Assembly (NCBI GenBank): GCA_910586435.1
Contig: CAJUGT010000032.1
Location: 1-22,668 of the forward strand
Source: an uncultured Acetatifactor sp.
GTDB taxonomy: Bacteria > Bacillota > Clostridia > Lachnospirales > Lachnospiraceae
Length of the DNA stretch: 22,668 nucleotides
Direction of reading: 5' to 3'
The first letter of the stretch is position 1. Each line of letters starts with the position of its first letter. The notes below the pieces were generated by a model. The model did not search any database. It worked only from the letters and a program-made list of their open reading frames with translations, and was not told the origin of the DNA. Shown one piece after another: positions 6,289-15,464 of this stretch. A program made the translations under genes and the position numbers.

Positions 6289-8190
6289 AAAAAGAATACA
6301 AAAGATCATACAAAGTTAAATTTACAGAGAATACTTTTGGTATTCATGGATATTGTACTGTCAAATGGCTGCGTATATTTATCCCTTGTCTTGAGATTTA
6401 CGGGCCTGTCTTCCCCGGAGAACGAAGTGCTGTATCAAATGTTCCTCAAGAGATATGCGGTGTCAATGATTCCGTATACTCTGATTATGCTGACCATATT
6501 TTATTTCTTTAAGCTGTATCACAGTCTATGGAAATACGCAGGCATGTCTGAGGTATATAAAATTGCGGAAGCCTGTTGTGTGACGGAGGTTGCGCATATT
6601 TCTTTTTCAGCTATGATGGGGCAGATGCTTCCGAGATCCTGTTATCTTGTGACCTGCGCCTTTCTGATACTCGCCGTGGGCATGAGCCGGTTTATGTACA
6701 GAATTCTTCGTTCTTTTTTTGCCGAGTGCGGCAAAAAAGGACAGAGCAATAAAATAATGATTATAGGCGCAGGGGAAGCAGCCAATGTCCTCATCAGGGA
6801 AATTCAGGATTCAAAGTACCTGAACCGCTCAAAAGTAATCTGTCTCATCGATGATGATTTGAACAAGGTGGGAAATTATATCAGAGGAATAAAAATAGAA
6901 GGCAGTCGTGATAAAATACAGGAATTGGCCGCAAAGTATGAAATAGATGAAATCATATTCGCAATTCCCACCGCCTCAGCTGACACCAGGAGAGAAATTC
7001 TGAACATTTGCAAAGAAACCGATTGCTGTCTGAAGACACTTCCGGGGGTGTATCAGATGATAAACGGTGATATATCCATCGGAGATATCAGGAAGGTGGA
7101 TGCCCTTGACCTGCTTGGAAGAGATACAGTAGAAATTGATAATGATTCCATTATGGATTCTGTCAGGGATAAGACCGTCATGGTGACAGGCGGGGGAGGT
7201 TCTATCGGCTCGGAATTATGCAGGCAGATTGTGTGTCATAATCCAAAGTGTCTGATCATTTTTGATATCTATGAAAATAACATATATGATATTCAGCAGG
7301 AATTGCAATCAAAATATCCCGGCGCCAATATCGTGTCTTTGATTGGATCTGTCAGAAGCGATTCAAGGTTGGAGTATGTCTTCACAAAGTACAGACCTGA
7401 AATAGTATACCATGCAGCGGCTCATAAGCATGTGCCGCTAATGGAAGACAGCCCTAATGAGGCCATTAAGAATAATGTCCTGGGGACATGGAACCTGGCG
7501 GAGTTGTCTGACAAGTATCATATTGAAAAATTTGTATTGATTTCCACGGACAAGGCTGTCAACCCCACAAACGTAATGGGGGCAAGCAAACGTATCTGTG
7601 AGATGATTATACAAAGTTATAATGAAAAATCTCAAACCAACTTTGTAGCCGTCAGATTTGGAAATGTGCTGGAAAGCAATGGGTCGGTCATTCCTCTGTT
7701 TGAGAAGCAGATAAAGGCAGGAGGGCCTGTCACCGTCACTCATCCGGATATTGTCAGGTATTTTATGACCATTCCGGAAGCGGTTTCACTGGTTATGCAG
7801 GCAGGGGTGTACGCAAAAGGAGGAGAAATTTTTGTTCTGGATATGGGAGAACCTGTGAAAATAGACAATCTGGCCAGGAACCTTATTCGGCTGTCAGGCT
7901 ATACATTGGGTGTGGATATGGAGATAAAATACACGGGACTCAGGCCGGGGGAGAAGCTTTATGAAGAATTATTAATGGAAGAAGAGGGGCTTCGGAGCAC
8001 ACAAAACAGGCTTATATTTGTAGGGAAACCCATAGAATTTGACAAGGGGAGTTTCTTTGAGGGTCTGGAACGGTTAAAAGCCTCTTCTTATGCTGAGGAT
8101 GAGGATATCCGAAGCTTGTTACAGGAGATTGTGCCGTCGTATCATCCAAGCAGTAACGAAACGACCATGCAGTCGACCATGCCATCATGA
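6286..8190 (+). CDS. FlaA1/CapD-type nucleotide-sugar epimerase/dehydratase (membrane-bound)
   Basis: A 634-residue polysaccharide-biosynthesis protein. About four N-terminal transmembrane helices (residues 15-135) are followed by a first Rossmann-like domain (MIIGAGEAANVL near 160) and a second, catalytic SDR domain starting at TVMVTGGGGSIGSE (about 298). The active-site stretch STDKAVNPTNVMGASK (about 423-438) has Met where classical SDRs have Tyr, as is normal for the PglF/WbpM/CapD group, together with the catalytic Lys. Relatives carry out 4,6-dehydration, or dehydration with 5-epimerisation, of UDP-GlcNAc-type sugars for glycans or capsule at the inner face of the membrane. The frame is open upstream inside the AraC gene, but GTG 6286 has the Shine-Dalgarno. 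No glycosyltransferase genes adjoin it. The exact product sugar cannot be read from sequence. Confidence 0.9.
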   Translation: MKKNTKDHTKLNLQRILLVFMDIVLSNGCVYLSLVLRFTGLSSPENEVLYQMFLKRYAVSMIPYTLIMLTIFYFFKLYHSLWKYAGMSEVYKIAEACCVTEVAHISFSAMMGQMLPRSCYLVTCAFLILAVGMSRFMYRILRSFFAECGKKGQSNKIMIIGAGEAANVLIREIQDSKYLNRSKVICLIDDDLNKVGNYIRGIKIEGSRDKIQELAAKYEIDEIIFAIPTASADTRREILNICKETDCCLKTLPGVYQMINGDISIGDIRKVDALDLLGRDTVEIDNDSIMDSVRDKTVMVTGGGGSIGSELCRQIVCHNPKCLIIFDIYENNIYDIQQELQSKYPGANIVSLIGSVRSDSRLEYVFTKYRPEIVYHAAAHKHVPLMEDSPNEAIKNNVLGTWNLAELSDKYHIEKFVLISTDKAVNPTNVMGASKRICEMIIQSYNEKSQTNFVAVRFGNVLESNGSVIPLFEKQIKAGGPVTVTHPDIVRYFMTIPEAVSLVMQAGVYAKGGEIFVLDMGEPVKIDNLARNLIRLSGYTLGVDMEIKYTGLRPGEKLYEELLMEEEGLRSTQNRLIFVGKPIEFDKGSFFEGLERLKASSYAEDEDIRSLLQEIVPSYHPSSNETTMQSTMPS

Positions 8191-8191
8191 G

Positions 8192-8320
8192 TCAACAACC
8201 CCGCTGCAAGCAACGGGGCATCAAGCTTGTAGCGCTGCAAGCAGCGGGGGATGTGACCCTTGCGGTATTCGCCAAATGGATGCCGGCACATCCGCTTGGC
8301 TCATTGCCCGTGGGAATCAA
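8192..8320 (-). repeat. Dispersed hairpin repeat, copy 3 (complete, inverted)
   Basis: The reverse complement aligns along its whole length with 1217-1346. Shared blocks include GGGCAATGAGCCAAGCGG, TTGGCGAAT and the terminal CCCCG-loop-CGGGG hairpin. It begins two bases after the epimerase stop codon and separates that gene from the ABC exporter. In this copy the frames stay open, which artificially lengthens the ABC transporter frame upstream. Confidence 0.85.
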
Positions 8321-8442
8321 AGCAATTCAAAATCATCCATCAAAGGTGCAAGAAATTCCATTCCTTTTTACATTGATAAAAGTACAATGAAGGAGGATGC
8401 CAAAGCCCGGGGAAATGACCCTGGGGAGAGGAAGGGCGTCCA

Positions 8443-8458
8443 GGGAGGAATATCAATG
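8443..8458 (+). promoter_or_regulatory. Ribosome binding site fixing the first ABC transporter start
   Basis: GGGAGG (8443-8448) lies 7 nt before the ATG at 8456. Upstream in-frame starts, including an ATG at 8387, lack a Shine-Dalgarno and would add residues encoded by the repeat. Confidence 0.75.
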
Positions 8459-10333
8459 ACACCATTAAAATGGTTCTGCCGATTCTTGAAAAAGTATCGG
8501 GCGCTGATGCTTGTGGGCATTGTCCTGACAACAGCCATTGCTGCTCTGTCCATTGTCAACCCTTACATATCGGGTATTATTGTGGACGATGTGGTGCAGA
8601 AAGGAAATTATGACCTGCTTCCAAGGCTGATTCTATGCCTGGTATCGGTGACGCTTTTGACCAGTATCCTGCGTTTCTTGTATCAGGTGGTATTTGAAAC
8701 GGCGTCCCAGGGGGTGCTGTTTGACATGCGTGGAAAGGTTTACCGCAAACTTCTGGAAGAAGATTTCGCTTTCTATAATAAGAAGCGGACGGGGGATTTA
8801 ATGAGTCGTCAGACAGGAGATATGGATGCCATCAGGCATTTTGTGGCCTATGTGATCTATGCGGTATACCAGAATATTTTGCTGTTTGTTTTTGCGCTTC
8901 TGATGATTTTCACCGTGAATACGAAACTTGCCCTCTGTATGCTGGTGGTTCTGCCTTTTACCGCCCTTGCCACCTACAGGCAGTCTAAGGAAGTAAGGCC
9001 CGCTTTCCAGCGCAACCGCAACTGCTTTTCATCGCTCAATGCCTTTGTGCAGGAGAATGTGAGCGGAAACAGAGTGGTGAAGGCTTTTGCCAAAGAGGAT
9101 TATGAAAAAGAAAAGTTTCAGGTGGAGAATGATAAGTTTAAGGATGCCCAGATTAAGGCATCCAGGGTTTGGATGAAGTATGTGCCGATTTTTGAGGTAC
9201 TTTCTTATGCCCTGACAGTGGTATTGATGCTCTACGGCGGGTATATGGTGATGCAGGGGGAGATTACCATGGGAGACCTGGTAAAGGTCAACGGGTACCT
9301 GTGGATGTTAAATACTCCGCTGCGCATGGCGGGATGGTGGGTAAATGATATTCAGAATTTTGCCACCTCCGTGGAGAAGATATATGCCACGTACAGTGAA
9401 GAACCCCGTATCAAAACTCCTCTGCCCGCAAACCGGACGGAGGATGGCCCGGAAGGTGTACACATGAGGCTGAGAGGGGACGTGGAATTTAAAAATGTCT
9501 CCTATCGGGCGGACGATGAGGACATCGTGATGGATGTGAACTTTAAAGTGAAAGCCGGCCAGAGGGTGGGAATTATCGGTTCTACCGGGGCGGGAAAATC
9601 CACACTGATGAACCTGCTTTGCCGATTCTATGATGCCACATCCGGACAGGTGCTGGTGGATGGACGGGATGTGAGGGAGATGGACTTGTATCGTCTGCGG
9701 GACAATATTGGTATGGCTATGCAGGATGTGTTCCTTTTTTCCGACACCATAGAGGGAAATATCGCTTACGGAAGACCGGATTGCAGTTTTGAACAGGTGA
9801 AGCATGCGGCAATTATGGCGGACGCAAACCATTTTATCAGTGCGTTGCCGGAAGGATATGACACCATAGTGGGAGAACGGGGGGTTGGATTATCCGGTGG
9901 TCAGAAACAGAGAATTTCTCTGGCCAGAGCTTTGTTAAAAGACCCTTCCATTTTGATTTTGGATGATACTACTTCTGCGGTAGATATGGAGACAGAGAGC
10001 TATATTCAGCAGCAGCTGAAGAACATTCAGGACAGCTGTACGGTATTTATCATTGCCTATCGAATTTCTTCCATCAAAGACGCGGATTTGATTCTGGTGA
10101 TGGATGAAGGCCGCATTATTGAACATGGGACCCATGAGGAACTGGTGGCAAAGAAGGGCTATTATGCTAAGGCGTTTCGCAATCAGTATGGGGAGATTCC
10201 TTACGATTTGCTGGAAGAACAGAAAAACGCGCGCATACAGTCGGGGAAGGAACAGAGAACTGTCATGTCAGCCATAAAAAAACAAAAGGGCAGGGCACAA
10301 TTGCAGGCTTGTGTACAGAAAGGGGGGAATTGA
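8456..10333 (+). CDS. ABC exporter subunit with degenerate ATP site (heterodimer partner 1)
   Basis: A 625-residue half-transporter: a six-helix type IV exporter membrane domain (about residues 15-310), then a nucleotide-binding domain. Walker A is GSTGAGKST (375-383), the signature LSGGQ (479-483), Walker B ILILDD (498-503). The catalytic Glu position is Asp (D504) and the H-loop His is Tyr (Y535, in IIAYRIS). These changes mark the subunit that supplies the non-hydrolytic site in heterodimeric exporters such as BmrCD, LmrCD and TM287/288. The stop codon is one base before the ATG of the partner gene. Substrates of this group are usually drugs or lipids; nothing here identifies one. Start chosen on the ribosome binding site at 8443. 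Confidence 0.9.
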   Translation: MTPLKWFCRFLKKYRALMLVGIVLTTAIAALSIVNPYISGIIVDDVVQKGNYDLLPRLILCLVSVTLLTSILRFLYQVVFETASQGVLFDMRGKVYRKLLEEDFAFYNKKRTGDLMSRQTGDMDAIRHFVAYVIYAVYQNILLFVFALLMIFTVNTKLALCMLVVLPFTALATYRQSKEVRPAFQRNRNCFSSLNAFVQENVSGNRVVKAFAKEDYEKEKFQVENDKFKDAQIKASRVWMKYVPIFEVLSYALTVVLMLYGGYMVMQGEITMGDLVKVNGYLWMLNTPLRMAGWWVNDIQNFATSVEKIYATYSEEPRIKTPLPANRTEDGPEGVHMRLRGDVEFKNVSYRADDEDIVMDVNFKVKAGQRVGIIGSTGAGKSTLMNLLCRFYDATSGQVLVDGRDVREMDLYRLRDNIGMAMQDVFLFSDTIEGNIAYGRPDCSFEQVKHAAIMADANHFISALPEGYDTIVGERGVGLSGGQKQRISLARALLKDPSILILDDTTSAVDMETESYIQQQLKNIQDSCTVFIIAYRISSIKDADLILVMDEGRIIEHGTHEELVAKKGYYAKAFRNQYGEIPYDLLEEQKNARIQSGKEQRTVMSAIKKQKGRAQLQACVQKGGN

Positions 10334-10334
10334 C

Positions 10335-12119
10335 ATGGCACGCAACAGATATGATATGGATGAGGTTCTGGAGGACAGCTTTGATGTGGGGCAATTGAAG
10401 CGCCTGGCAGGCTATGTCTCCCCTTATAAGGGCAAAATGGCAAGAGTGATTTTGCTTATGCTCAGCGCTTCCGCCCTGACAATGATGGTTCCCATCTTTT
10501 TCCAGCGGATTATGGATGTCTATATTCCCGGAAAAGATGTCAGGGGACTGGTGACGGTGAGTCTTATGACCCTGGCAGTGGCATGTTACTCCGCAGTGGC
10601 AATGCGGTTTAAGATTAAGACCATGAGCGTGATTGGCCAAAGCATCATACATGCCATACGGACGGATATATTCAATCATCTTCAGGAACTGCCCTTTTCC
10701 TATTATGATGACAGACCCCACGGCAAGATTCAGGTGCGGGTTGTAAATTATGTGAACAGTCTCAGTGATTTGTTAAGCAACGGCATTGTAAATACGGTTA
10801 CGGATTTGTGCAATCTGTTTTTTATCATCTTATTTATGCTTATCTGTGATGTGCGGCTGACGCTGGTTTGCCTGTGCGGATTGCCTGTTCTTGCGCTGGT
10901 GGTGGTATTTATCAAAAGGAAACAGCGGCGGGCGTGGCAGATACAGTCCAATAAACAGAGCAATCTGAATGCTTATATTGCGGAAAGCATTAACGGTATA
11001 CGTGTGACACAATCTTTTGTCCGTGAAAGGGAAAACAACAATATTTTCAATCGGCTCAGCGGCAATTATCGTAAAGCCTGGATGCGGGCGGTGATGTTCA
11101 ATTTTACCATGGGTCCCAGTGTGGATATTATATCCGCAATTACCACTTCCTGCGTTTATGTCCTGGGCATTCGCTGGATATTGGCGCCGGACGCCACATT
11201 GACGGTGGGTGTTCTGATAGCGTTTACGGCCTATATCGGACGCTTCTGGGCGCCTATTAACACACTGGCAGGATTTTACAATTCCCTGTTGACCGCAATC
11301 TCTTATCTGGAGAGGATTTTCGAGACAATTGATGAACCGGTGTTGGTGAAAGACGCGGAAAACGCTGCTGTTATGCCGGCCATTCATGGAGATGTGGAAT
11401 TCAGGGATGTGAGTTTCAGCTATGAAGAGGGGCATCGGATTTTGGATGGCATTCATTTCAAGGCCAGGGAAGGTGAGACATATGCTTTTGTAGGCCCTAC
11501 CGGAGCGGGCAAGTCCACTATTGTGAATCTCATCAGCCGTTTTTATAATGTGGATTCCGGACAGGTACTTATAGACGGTATCGACATTTCCGATGTGACC
11601 ATTCGTTCCCTGCGAACTCAAATGGGAGTGATGATGCAGGACAGTTTTATCTTTTCCGGCACGATTATGGATAATATAAGGTATGGGAACAGGGAGGCAA
11701 CCGACGAACAGGTCATTGCGGCGGCCAAAACAGTGTGTGCGCATAATTTTATCTGCCAGCTGGAAAACGGTTATTATACGGAGGTAAATGAAAGAGGAAG
11801 CAGGCTTTCCGCCGGACAACGCCAACTGATTTCTTTTGCCAGGGCGCTTCTGGCAGATCCCAGGATACTTATTCTGGACGAAGCCACTTCCAGCATTGAC
11901 ACGGAGACGGAACTTTTGCTGCAAAAGGGGCTGAACGAGCTTTTGAAGAACCGAACATCATTTATTATAGCCCATCGCCTTTCCACTATTAAAAACGCGG
12001 ACTGCATTATGTATGTGGATAAAGGAGGTATCTTGGAAAGAGGCACCCATGAAGAACTCTTAAGTCAAAAAGGCGCCTACTACGAACTATACATGTCACA
12101 ATATGATTTCCTGGCGTGA
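10335..12119 (+). CDS. ABC exporter subunit with catalytic ATP site (heterodimer partner 2)
   Basis: A 594-residue half-transporter with membrane domain (about 40-330) and nucleotide-binding domain. Walker A is GPTGAGKST (387-395), Walker B ends in D515 with the catalytic E516, and the H-loop is H547 in IIAHRLST: all canonical. The signature, however, is LSAGQ (491-495) instead of LSGGQ. Together with partner 1 this predicts one working ATP site (partner 2 Walker motifs with the partner 1 LSGGQ) and one degenerate site (partner 1 Walker motifs with the partner 2 LSAGQ). The ATG at 10335 follows AGGGGGG (10321-10327); a TTG at 10311 in the same frame is rejected. It ends at a strong terminator. 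Confidence 0.92.
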   Translation: MARNRYDMDEVLEDSFDVGQLKRLAGYVSPYKGKMARVILLMLSASALTMMVPIFFQRIMDVYIPGKDVRGLVTVSLMTLAVACYSAVAMRFKIKTMSVIGQSIIHAIRTDIFNHLQELPFSYYDDRPHGKIQVRVVNYVNSLSDLLSNGIVNTVTDLCNLFFIILFMLICDVRLTLVCLCGLPVLALVVVFIKRKQRRAWQIQSNKQSNLNAYIAESINGIRVTQSFVRERENNNIFNRLSGNYRKAWMRAVMFNFTMGPSVDIISAITTSCVYVLGIRWILAPDATLTVGVLIAFTAYIGRFWAPINTLAGFYNSLLTAISYLERIFETIDEPVLVKDAENAAVMPAIHGDVEFRDVSFSYEEGHRILDGIHFKAREGETYAFVGPTGAGKSTIVNLISRFYNVDSGQVLIDGIDISDVTIRSLRTQMGVMMQDSFIFSGTIMDNIRYGNREATDEQVIAAAKTVCAHNFICQLENGYYTEVNERGSRLSAGQRQLISFARALLADPRILILDEATSSIDTETELLLQKGLNELLKNRTSFIIAHRLSTIKNADCIMYVDKGGILERGTHEELLSQKGAYYELYMSQYDFLA

Positions 12120-12130
12120 GCCATGCAAAT

Positions 12131-12193
12131 AAAAGCGCAGGCAGAAGCTATGAGAGCCAGCTCTCAAAGAATTCTGCCTGTGCTTTCATTTTA
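12131..12193 (+). terminator. Strong intrinsic terminator of the ABC exporter operon
   Basis: AAAGCGCAGGCAGAA (12132-12146) pairs with TTCTGCCTGTGCTTT (12172-12186) with one G-U pair. An inner hairpin GAGAGC/GCTCTC sits at the top and a T-rich tail follows. It begins 12 nt after the stop codon. Confidence 0.85.
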
Positions 12194-12236
12194 TACCCCC
12201 AGGCTCCTGGACACTGTTGGGCCAGAGCAGCTGTCT

Positions 12237-12339
12237 TTTAGACCTGATAGTGGCAAGGCCTTGTGAAAGGGCCGCCGTCCCCTTCGCCCCAACCCCTTTC
12301 TGCCCTGGCAGCAAGTCACCAGGCACCATCAGGTCTAAA
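12237..12339. repeat. 103-bp element with 16-bp terminal inverted repeats
   Basis: TTTAGACCTGATAGTG (12237-12252) and CACCATCAGGTCTAAA (12324-12339) pair at 15 of 16 positions. The interior is GC-rich, with smaller hairpins such as GAAAGGG/CCCTTTC and CCTGG/CCAGG. It is non-coding and unlike the AT-rich flanks. It could be a MITE-like element or a structured RNA; I do not recognise a known RNA family. Confidence 0.6.
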
Positions 12340-12377
12340 CAGTAACTTGTATTATGGAAAGTTGAAGCACAAATCTC

Positions 12378-12407
12378 TTGATGAGTTACCCTAAAGTATG
12401 ATATAGT
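12378..12407 (+). promoter_or_regulatory. Possible promoter of the hybrid histidine kinase gene
   Basis: TTGATG (12378-12383), an 18-bp spacer and TATAGT (12402-12407), about 75 bp before the ATG at 12482. Confidence 0.45.
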
Positions 12408-12481
12408 AGTATCATGTGTCCTGTGTCAGTAAAATTACGTTATAGAGACAAGAAATATGTGGTAAAAAACAAGGGTGCATT

Positions 12482-15397
12482 ATGAAAAAGACAAAGAGAC
12501 AAAGTAAAGTGATTTTTGCGGTGGTTCTTGTAGCGGTGTTTCTGGCTCTGGGTATTTCATATTACATAAATGATATACAGAAGGCCCTTTGGAACCAGGC
12601 GGTTTCTGGAATTTTGGAGGTGACTTCCCAGGGAAGCCATGCGTTTGAAGTCTATATTGAAAAGGATATGCAGATACTTGCCAGAGTGGAACGGTATCTG
12701 GCGCAAGAAAAGTCCACAGATGAAGATGCCATTTTAAATGTGGTGGATACTTTCGGGGAACCTGAACTCGGTCTTACCGTGGTCATTCCAAAACAGGGTC
12801 TTATGTATGGCGTGGGAACAAATGGCATCAGGAAGTTGGAGAAGGAAGAACTGGCATTGTATGACACCTTTGAGGGCAAGGGGGTCAGGGAGCCTTACCA
12901 GGATGAATATACAGGACAAAACATGGTGGGCGGATATGACTGTTTTACTTTTAGCGATGGTGTAAAAGGGATTGTGCAGGTAAAACGGGAACTGGCTGTG
13001 GTGGCGGATGAATTTATGCTTTCCTTTTACGACAACATGGGATTTTCCTATATTGCCAACAAAGAGGGTGATATCTTGCTGCGTCCCTCCCATAAGAACA
13101 GCAATAATCAATTCTCCAATATTCTGGAAGTGATTGCGTTTTCGGGAAACAGCTCTGAACAGGTGGAAAGCTTCATGGAAAGCTTTTCTCAGGAGAAGGA
13201 AGATGCCATGCGTCTTCTGTTTCAGGGAGAAGAAAATATATTCGCTTTTACGCCGGTCAGAGGGACAAATGGATGGCATTTGATTACCATAGTCCCGGAT
13301 GCCCTGATTATGGAACACTCTGATGAGATATTAAAGAGTTCACAAATGTTTGCCATTCTTTTAGGGCTGATTTTTGTCATAGGAGGAGCTATTATTTATC
13401 TTGGGCGGCGGACGCACAAGAGGATAGTGCAGAAGGAGGGCGATGTACTCTACCGGGAGCGGCTGTTCAGCATTCTGGCCAATAATACAAATGATGTGTT
13501 TTTTATGTTTACCACTTCAGATTACGCAGTAGAATATGTCAGCCCCAATGTGGAACGTGTATTGGGGGTTTCCCAGGAAGAGATTAAAGAGGATATCAGG
13601 GTATTGAAGCAGTCCATTGCGGATGACGGAAAAAGGGTAAATTATGAAGCCATAAAGTCTCTGGCTGTGGATGACTATATTATACACGAAGGGGAGAGAG
13701 TACATAAAAAAACAGGCCAAATGAGATGGTTTTTGGAGACAATATATAAGACATCTCTAAATGGTATGGAGCGTTATGTTGCCGTTTTGTCAGATCGCAC
13801 CCATGAGCGCAGAAGCGGTCAGGCATTAAAGGAAGCTCTGGAGGCGGCAAAGACGGCAAATGAGTCAAAGAGTGTATTTTTAAGCAGTATGAGCCATGAT
13901 ATACGCACCCCCATGAATGCTATCATTGGTCTGTCCACTTTGCTGCAAAGAGATGCTGAGAATCCGGAGAAGGTGAGGGAATACACACGCAAGATTACCT
14001 CTTCCAGTCAGCATTTGCTGGGACTGATTAACGATGTACTGGATATGAGCAAGATAGAAAGCGGCAAAGCGACCCTGAATATTGGGGAGGTGAGCCTGGC
14101 CCGGATCGTGGATGAACTGGGGACAATGATGCAGCCCCAGGCAAAGGCTAAGGGACAGGAATTTAAGATAAATGTCTATGATGTCTGTAATGAGGAAGTT
14201 CTGGGGGATGAACTCAGGATTAACCAGATATTGATTAATATATTGTCAAATGCCGTTAAATATACTCCGGAGGGCGGCAGTGTGGAAATGACGGTCAGGC
14301 AGCTGCCCCAACATACGAAAAACTATGCCCGTTTTCTGTTTGTCATTCAGGATAACGGTATAGGTATGTCCAGGGAGTATCTTGAAAATATCTTTCAGCC
14401 TTTTACCCGGGAGGATAATCTGAAAACTCTGGGGATTCAGGGGACCGGTCTGGGAATGGCCATTACGAAGACTTTGGTGGACTTGATGGGAGGAACGCTG
14501 GAAGTGGAAAGTGAGCCTGACAAAGGCAGTACTTTTTCGTTGGGGCTGCAACTGCGGATTAAAGAGGAGGAGGTAGATTCGCTGTTCTGGCAGGAACATC
14601 ATATCATCAATCTGCTGGTGGCAGATGATGACGAGGAAATCTGTCTGGGAATCAAGAACGCAATGGCAGACACCGGAGTCAATGTCAGCTATGCCCTGGG
14701 AGGGAAGGAAGCACTCCGAATGGTGGAAAGCGCCGGAGAGAAGGGCGGGGGATATGATCTTGTTCTGTTAAACTGGCAGTTGTCGGACATTGGTTGGAAT
14801 GAGGCAGTTCATAGCATACGCGGCATACATTTGCCTCAACAACCCACCATCATACTTACGGCCTATGATACCGATAAAATTGAGGAAGAAGGAAATGACG
14901 GGGCCGATGGATTTTTGCAGAAGCCATTTTTTAAGAGTAATCTGAAAATGGTTGTCAAAAAGTTAAAAGCCAAAGAAGTGATGGAACATGAGGCGAAGAC
15001 TCAGGATGCGGTTTTGGCAGGGAAACATTTCCTTGCGGCAGAAGACATTGAGCTGAATGCGGAAATATTGATGGAGCTGCTGAAAATGGCAGGAGCGGAT
15101 TGCGAGTGGGCAGGCAATGGGCAGGAAGCGCTTGAGAAATTTGAGCAATCTGTTCCCGGCCAGTATGATATGATATTAATGGATGTGCAGATGCCGGTAA
15201 TGGACGGTTATGAGGCCACCAGGGCAATCCGAAAATGCGGACACCCTCAGGCTTTGACAGTACCCATTATCGCAATGACGGCCAACGCGTTTTCCGAGGA
15301 TGTAAAAGACGCCCTGGATGCGGGGATGAATGCCCATGTGGCAAAGCCTGTGGATATGGATAGGTTAAAGTCAGTTATCATGGAAATTCTGTCATGA
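12482..15397 (+). CDS. Hybrid sensor histidine kinase with two receiver domains
   Basis: A 971-residue membrane kinase. An N-terminal helix (about 9-27) and a second at about 281-305 flank an extracytoplasmic sensor domain that looks Cache-like. Then follow a PAS domain (about 325-440), a HisKA dimerisation domain with phospho-acceptor H472 in MSHDIRTPMNAI, a HATPase domain with N, G1 (DNGIGM) and G2 (GTGLGM) boxes, and two receivers. Receiver 1 (about 710-830) keeps the acidic pocket (ADDDEE) and the conserved K, but has N764 at the phospho-acceptor position. Receiver 2 (about 845-970) is intact, with D901 in LMDVQMPVMDGYEA and K in AKPVD. No Hpt domain or separate response regulator is adjacent, so the output path is unknown. 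Start follows AAGGG. Family call secure; ligand unknown. Confidence 0.93.
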   Translation: MKKTKRQSKVIFAVVLVAVFLALGISYYINDIQKALWNQAVSGILEVTSQGSHAFEVYIEKDMQILARVERYLAQEKSTDEDAILNVVDTFGEPELGLTVVIPKQGLMYGVGTNGIRKLEKEELALYDTFEGKGVREPYQDEYTGQNMVGGYDCFTFSDGVKGIVQVKRELAVVADEFMLSFYDNMGFSYIANKEGDILLRPSHKNSNNQFSNILEVIAFSGNSSEQVESFMESFSQEKEDAMRLLFQGEENIFAFTPVRGTNGWHLITIVPDALIMEHSDEILKSSQMFAILLGLIFVIGGAIIYLGRRTHKRIVQKEGDVLYRERLFSILANNTNDVFFMFTTSDYAVEYVSPNVERVLGVSQEEIKEDIRVLKQSIADDGKRVNYEAIKSLAVDDYIIHEGERVHKKTGQMRWFLETIYKTSLNGMERYVAVLSDRTHERRSGQALKEALEAAKTANESKSVFLSSMSHDIRTPMNAIIGLSTLLQRDAENPEKVREYTRKITSSSQHLLGLINDVLDMSKIESGKATLNIGEVSLARIVDELGTMMQPQAKAKGQEFKINVYDVCNEEVLGDELRINQILINILSNAVKYTPEGGSVEMTVRQLPQHTKNYARFLFVIQDNGIGMSREYLENIFQPFTREDNLKTLGIQGTGLGMAITKTLVDLMGGTLEVESEPDKGSTFSLGLQLRIKEEEVDSLFWQEHHIINLLVADDDEEICLGIKNAMADTGVNVSYALGGKEALRMVESAGEKGGGYDLVLLNWQLSDIGWNEAVHSIRGIHLPQQPTIILTAYDTDKIEEEGNDGADGFLQKPFFKSNLKMVVKKLKAKEVMEHEAKTQDAVLAGKHFLAAEDIELNAEILMELLKMAGADCEWAGNGQEALEKFEQSVPGQYDMILMDVQMPVMDGYEATRAIRKCGHPQALTVPIIAMTANAFSEDVKDALDAGMNAHVAKPVDMDRLKSVIMEILS

Positions 15398-15464
15398 TAA
15401 ACGTAAAGAAATCTAAAAAATATCTAAAATTTATAAGGCTAATTATTAATTTTCTGGATAACTC

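Noticed and set aside
8090..8455. N-terminal extension of the first ABC exporter subunit
   Set aside because: The frame runs through the end of the epimerase gene and the dispersed repeat; the ATG at 8456 has a good ribosome binding site and begins the normal exporter N-terminus.
10830..11924. Long minus-strand reading frame of 364 codons
   Set aside because: It lies wholly inside the second ABC exporter gene, whose motifs are intact; the minus frame shows no recognisable domain.
12237..12339. Known riboswitch, SRP RNA or 6S RNA
   Set aside because: Checked by eye for known conserved cores and found none; the end symmetry is better explained as an inverted-repeat element.
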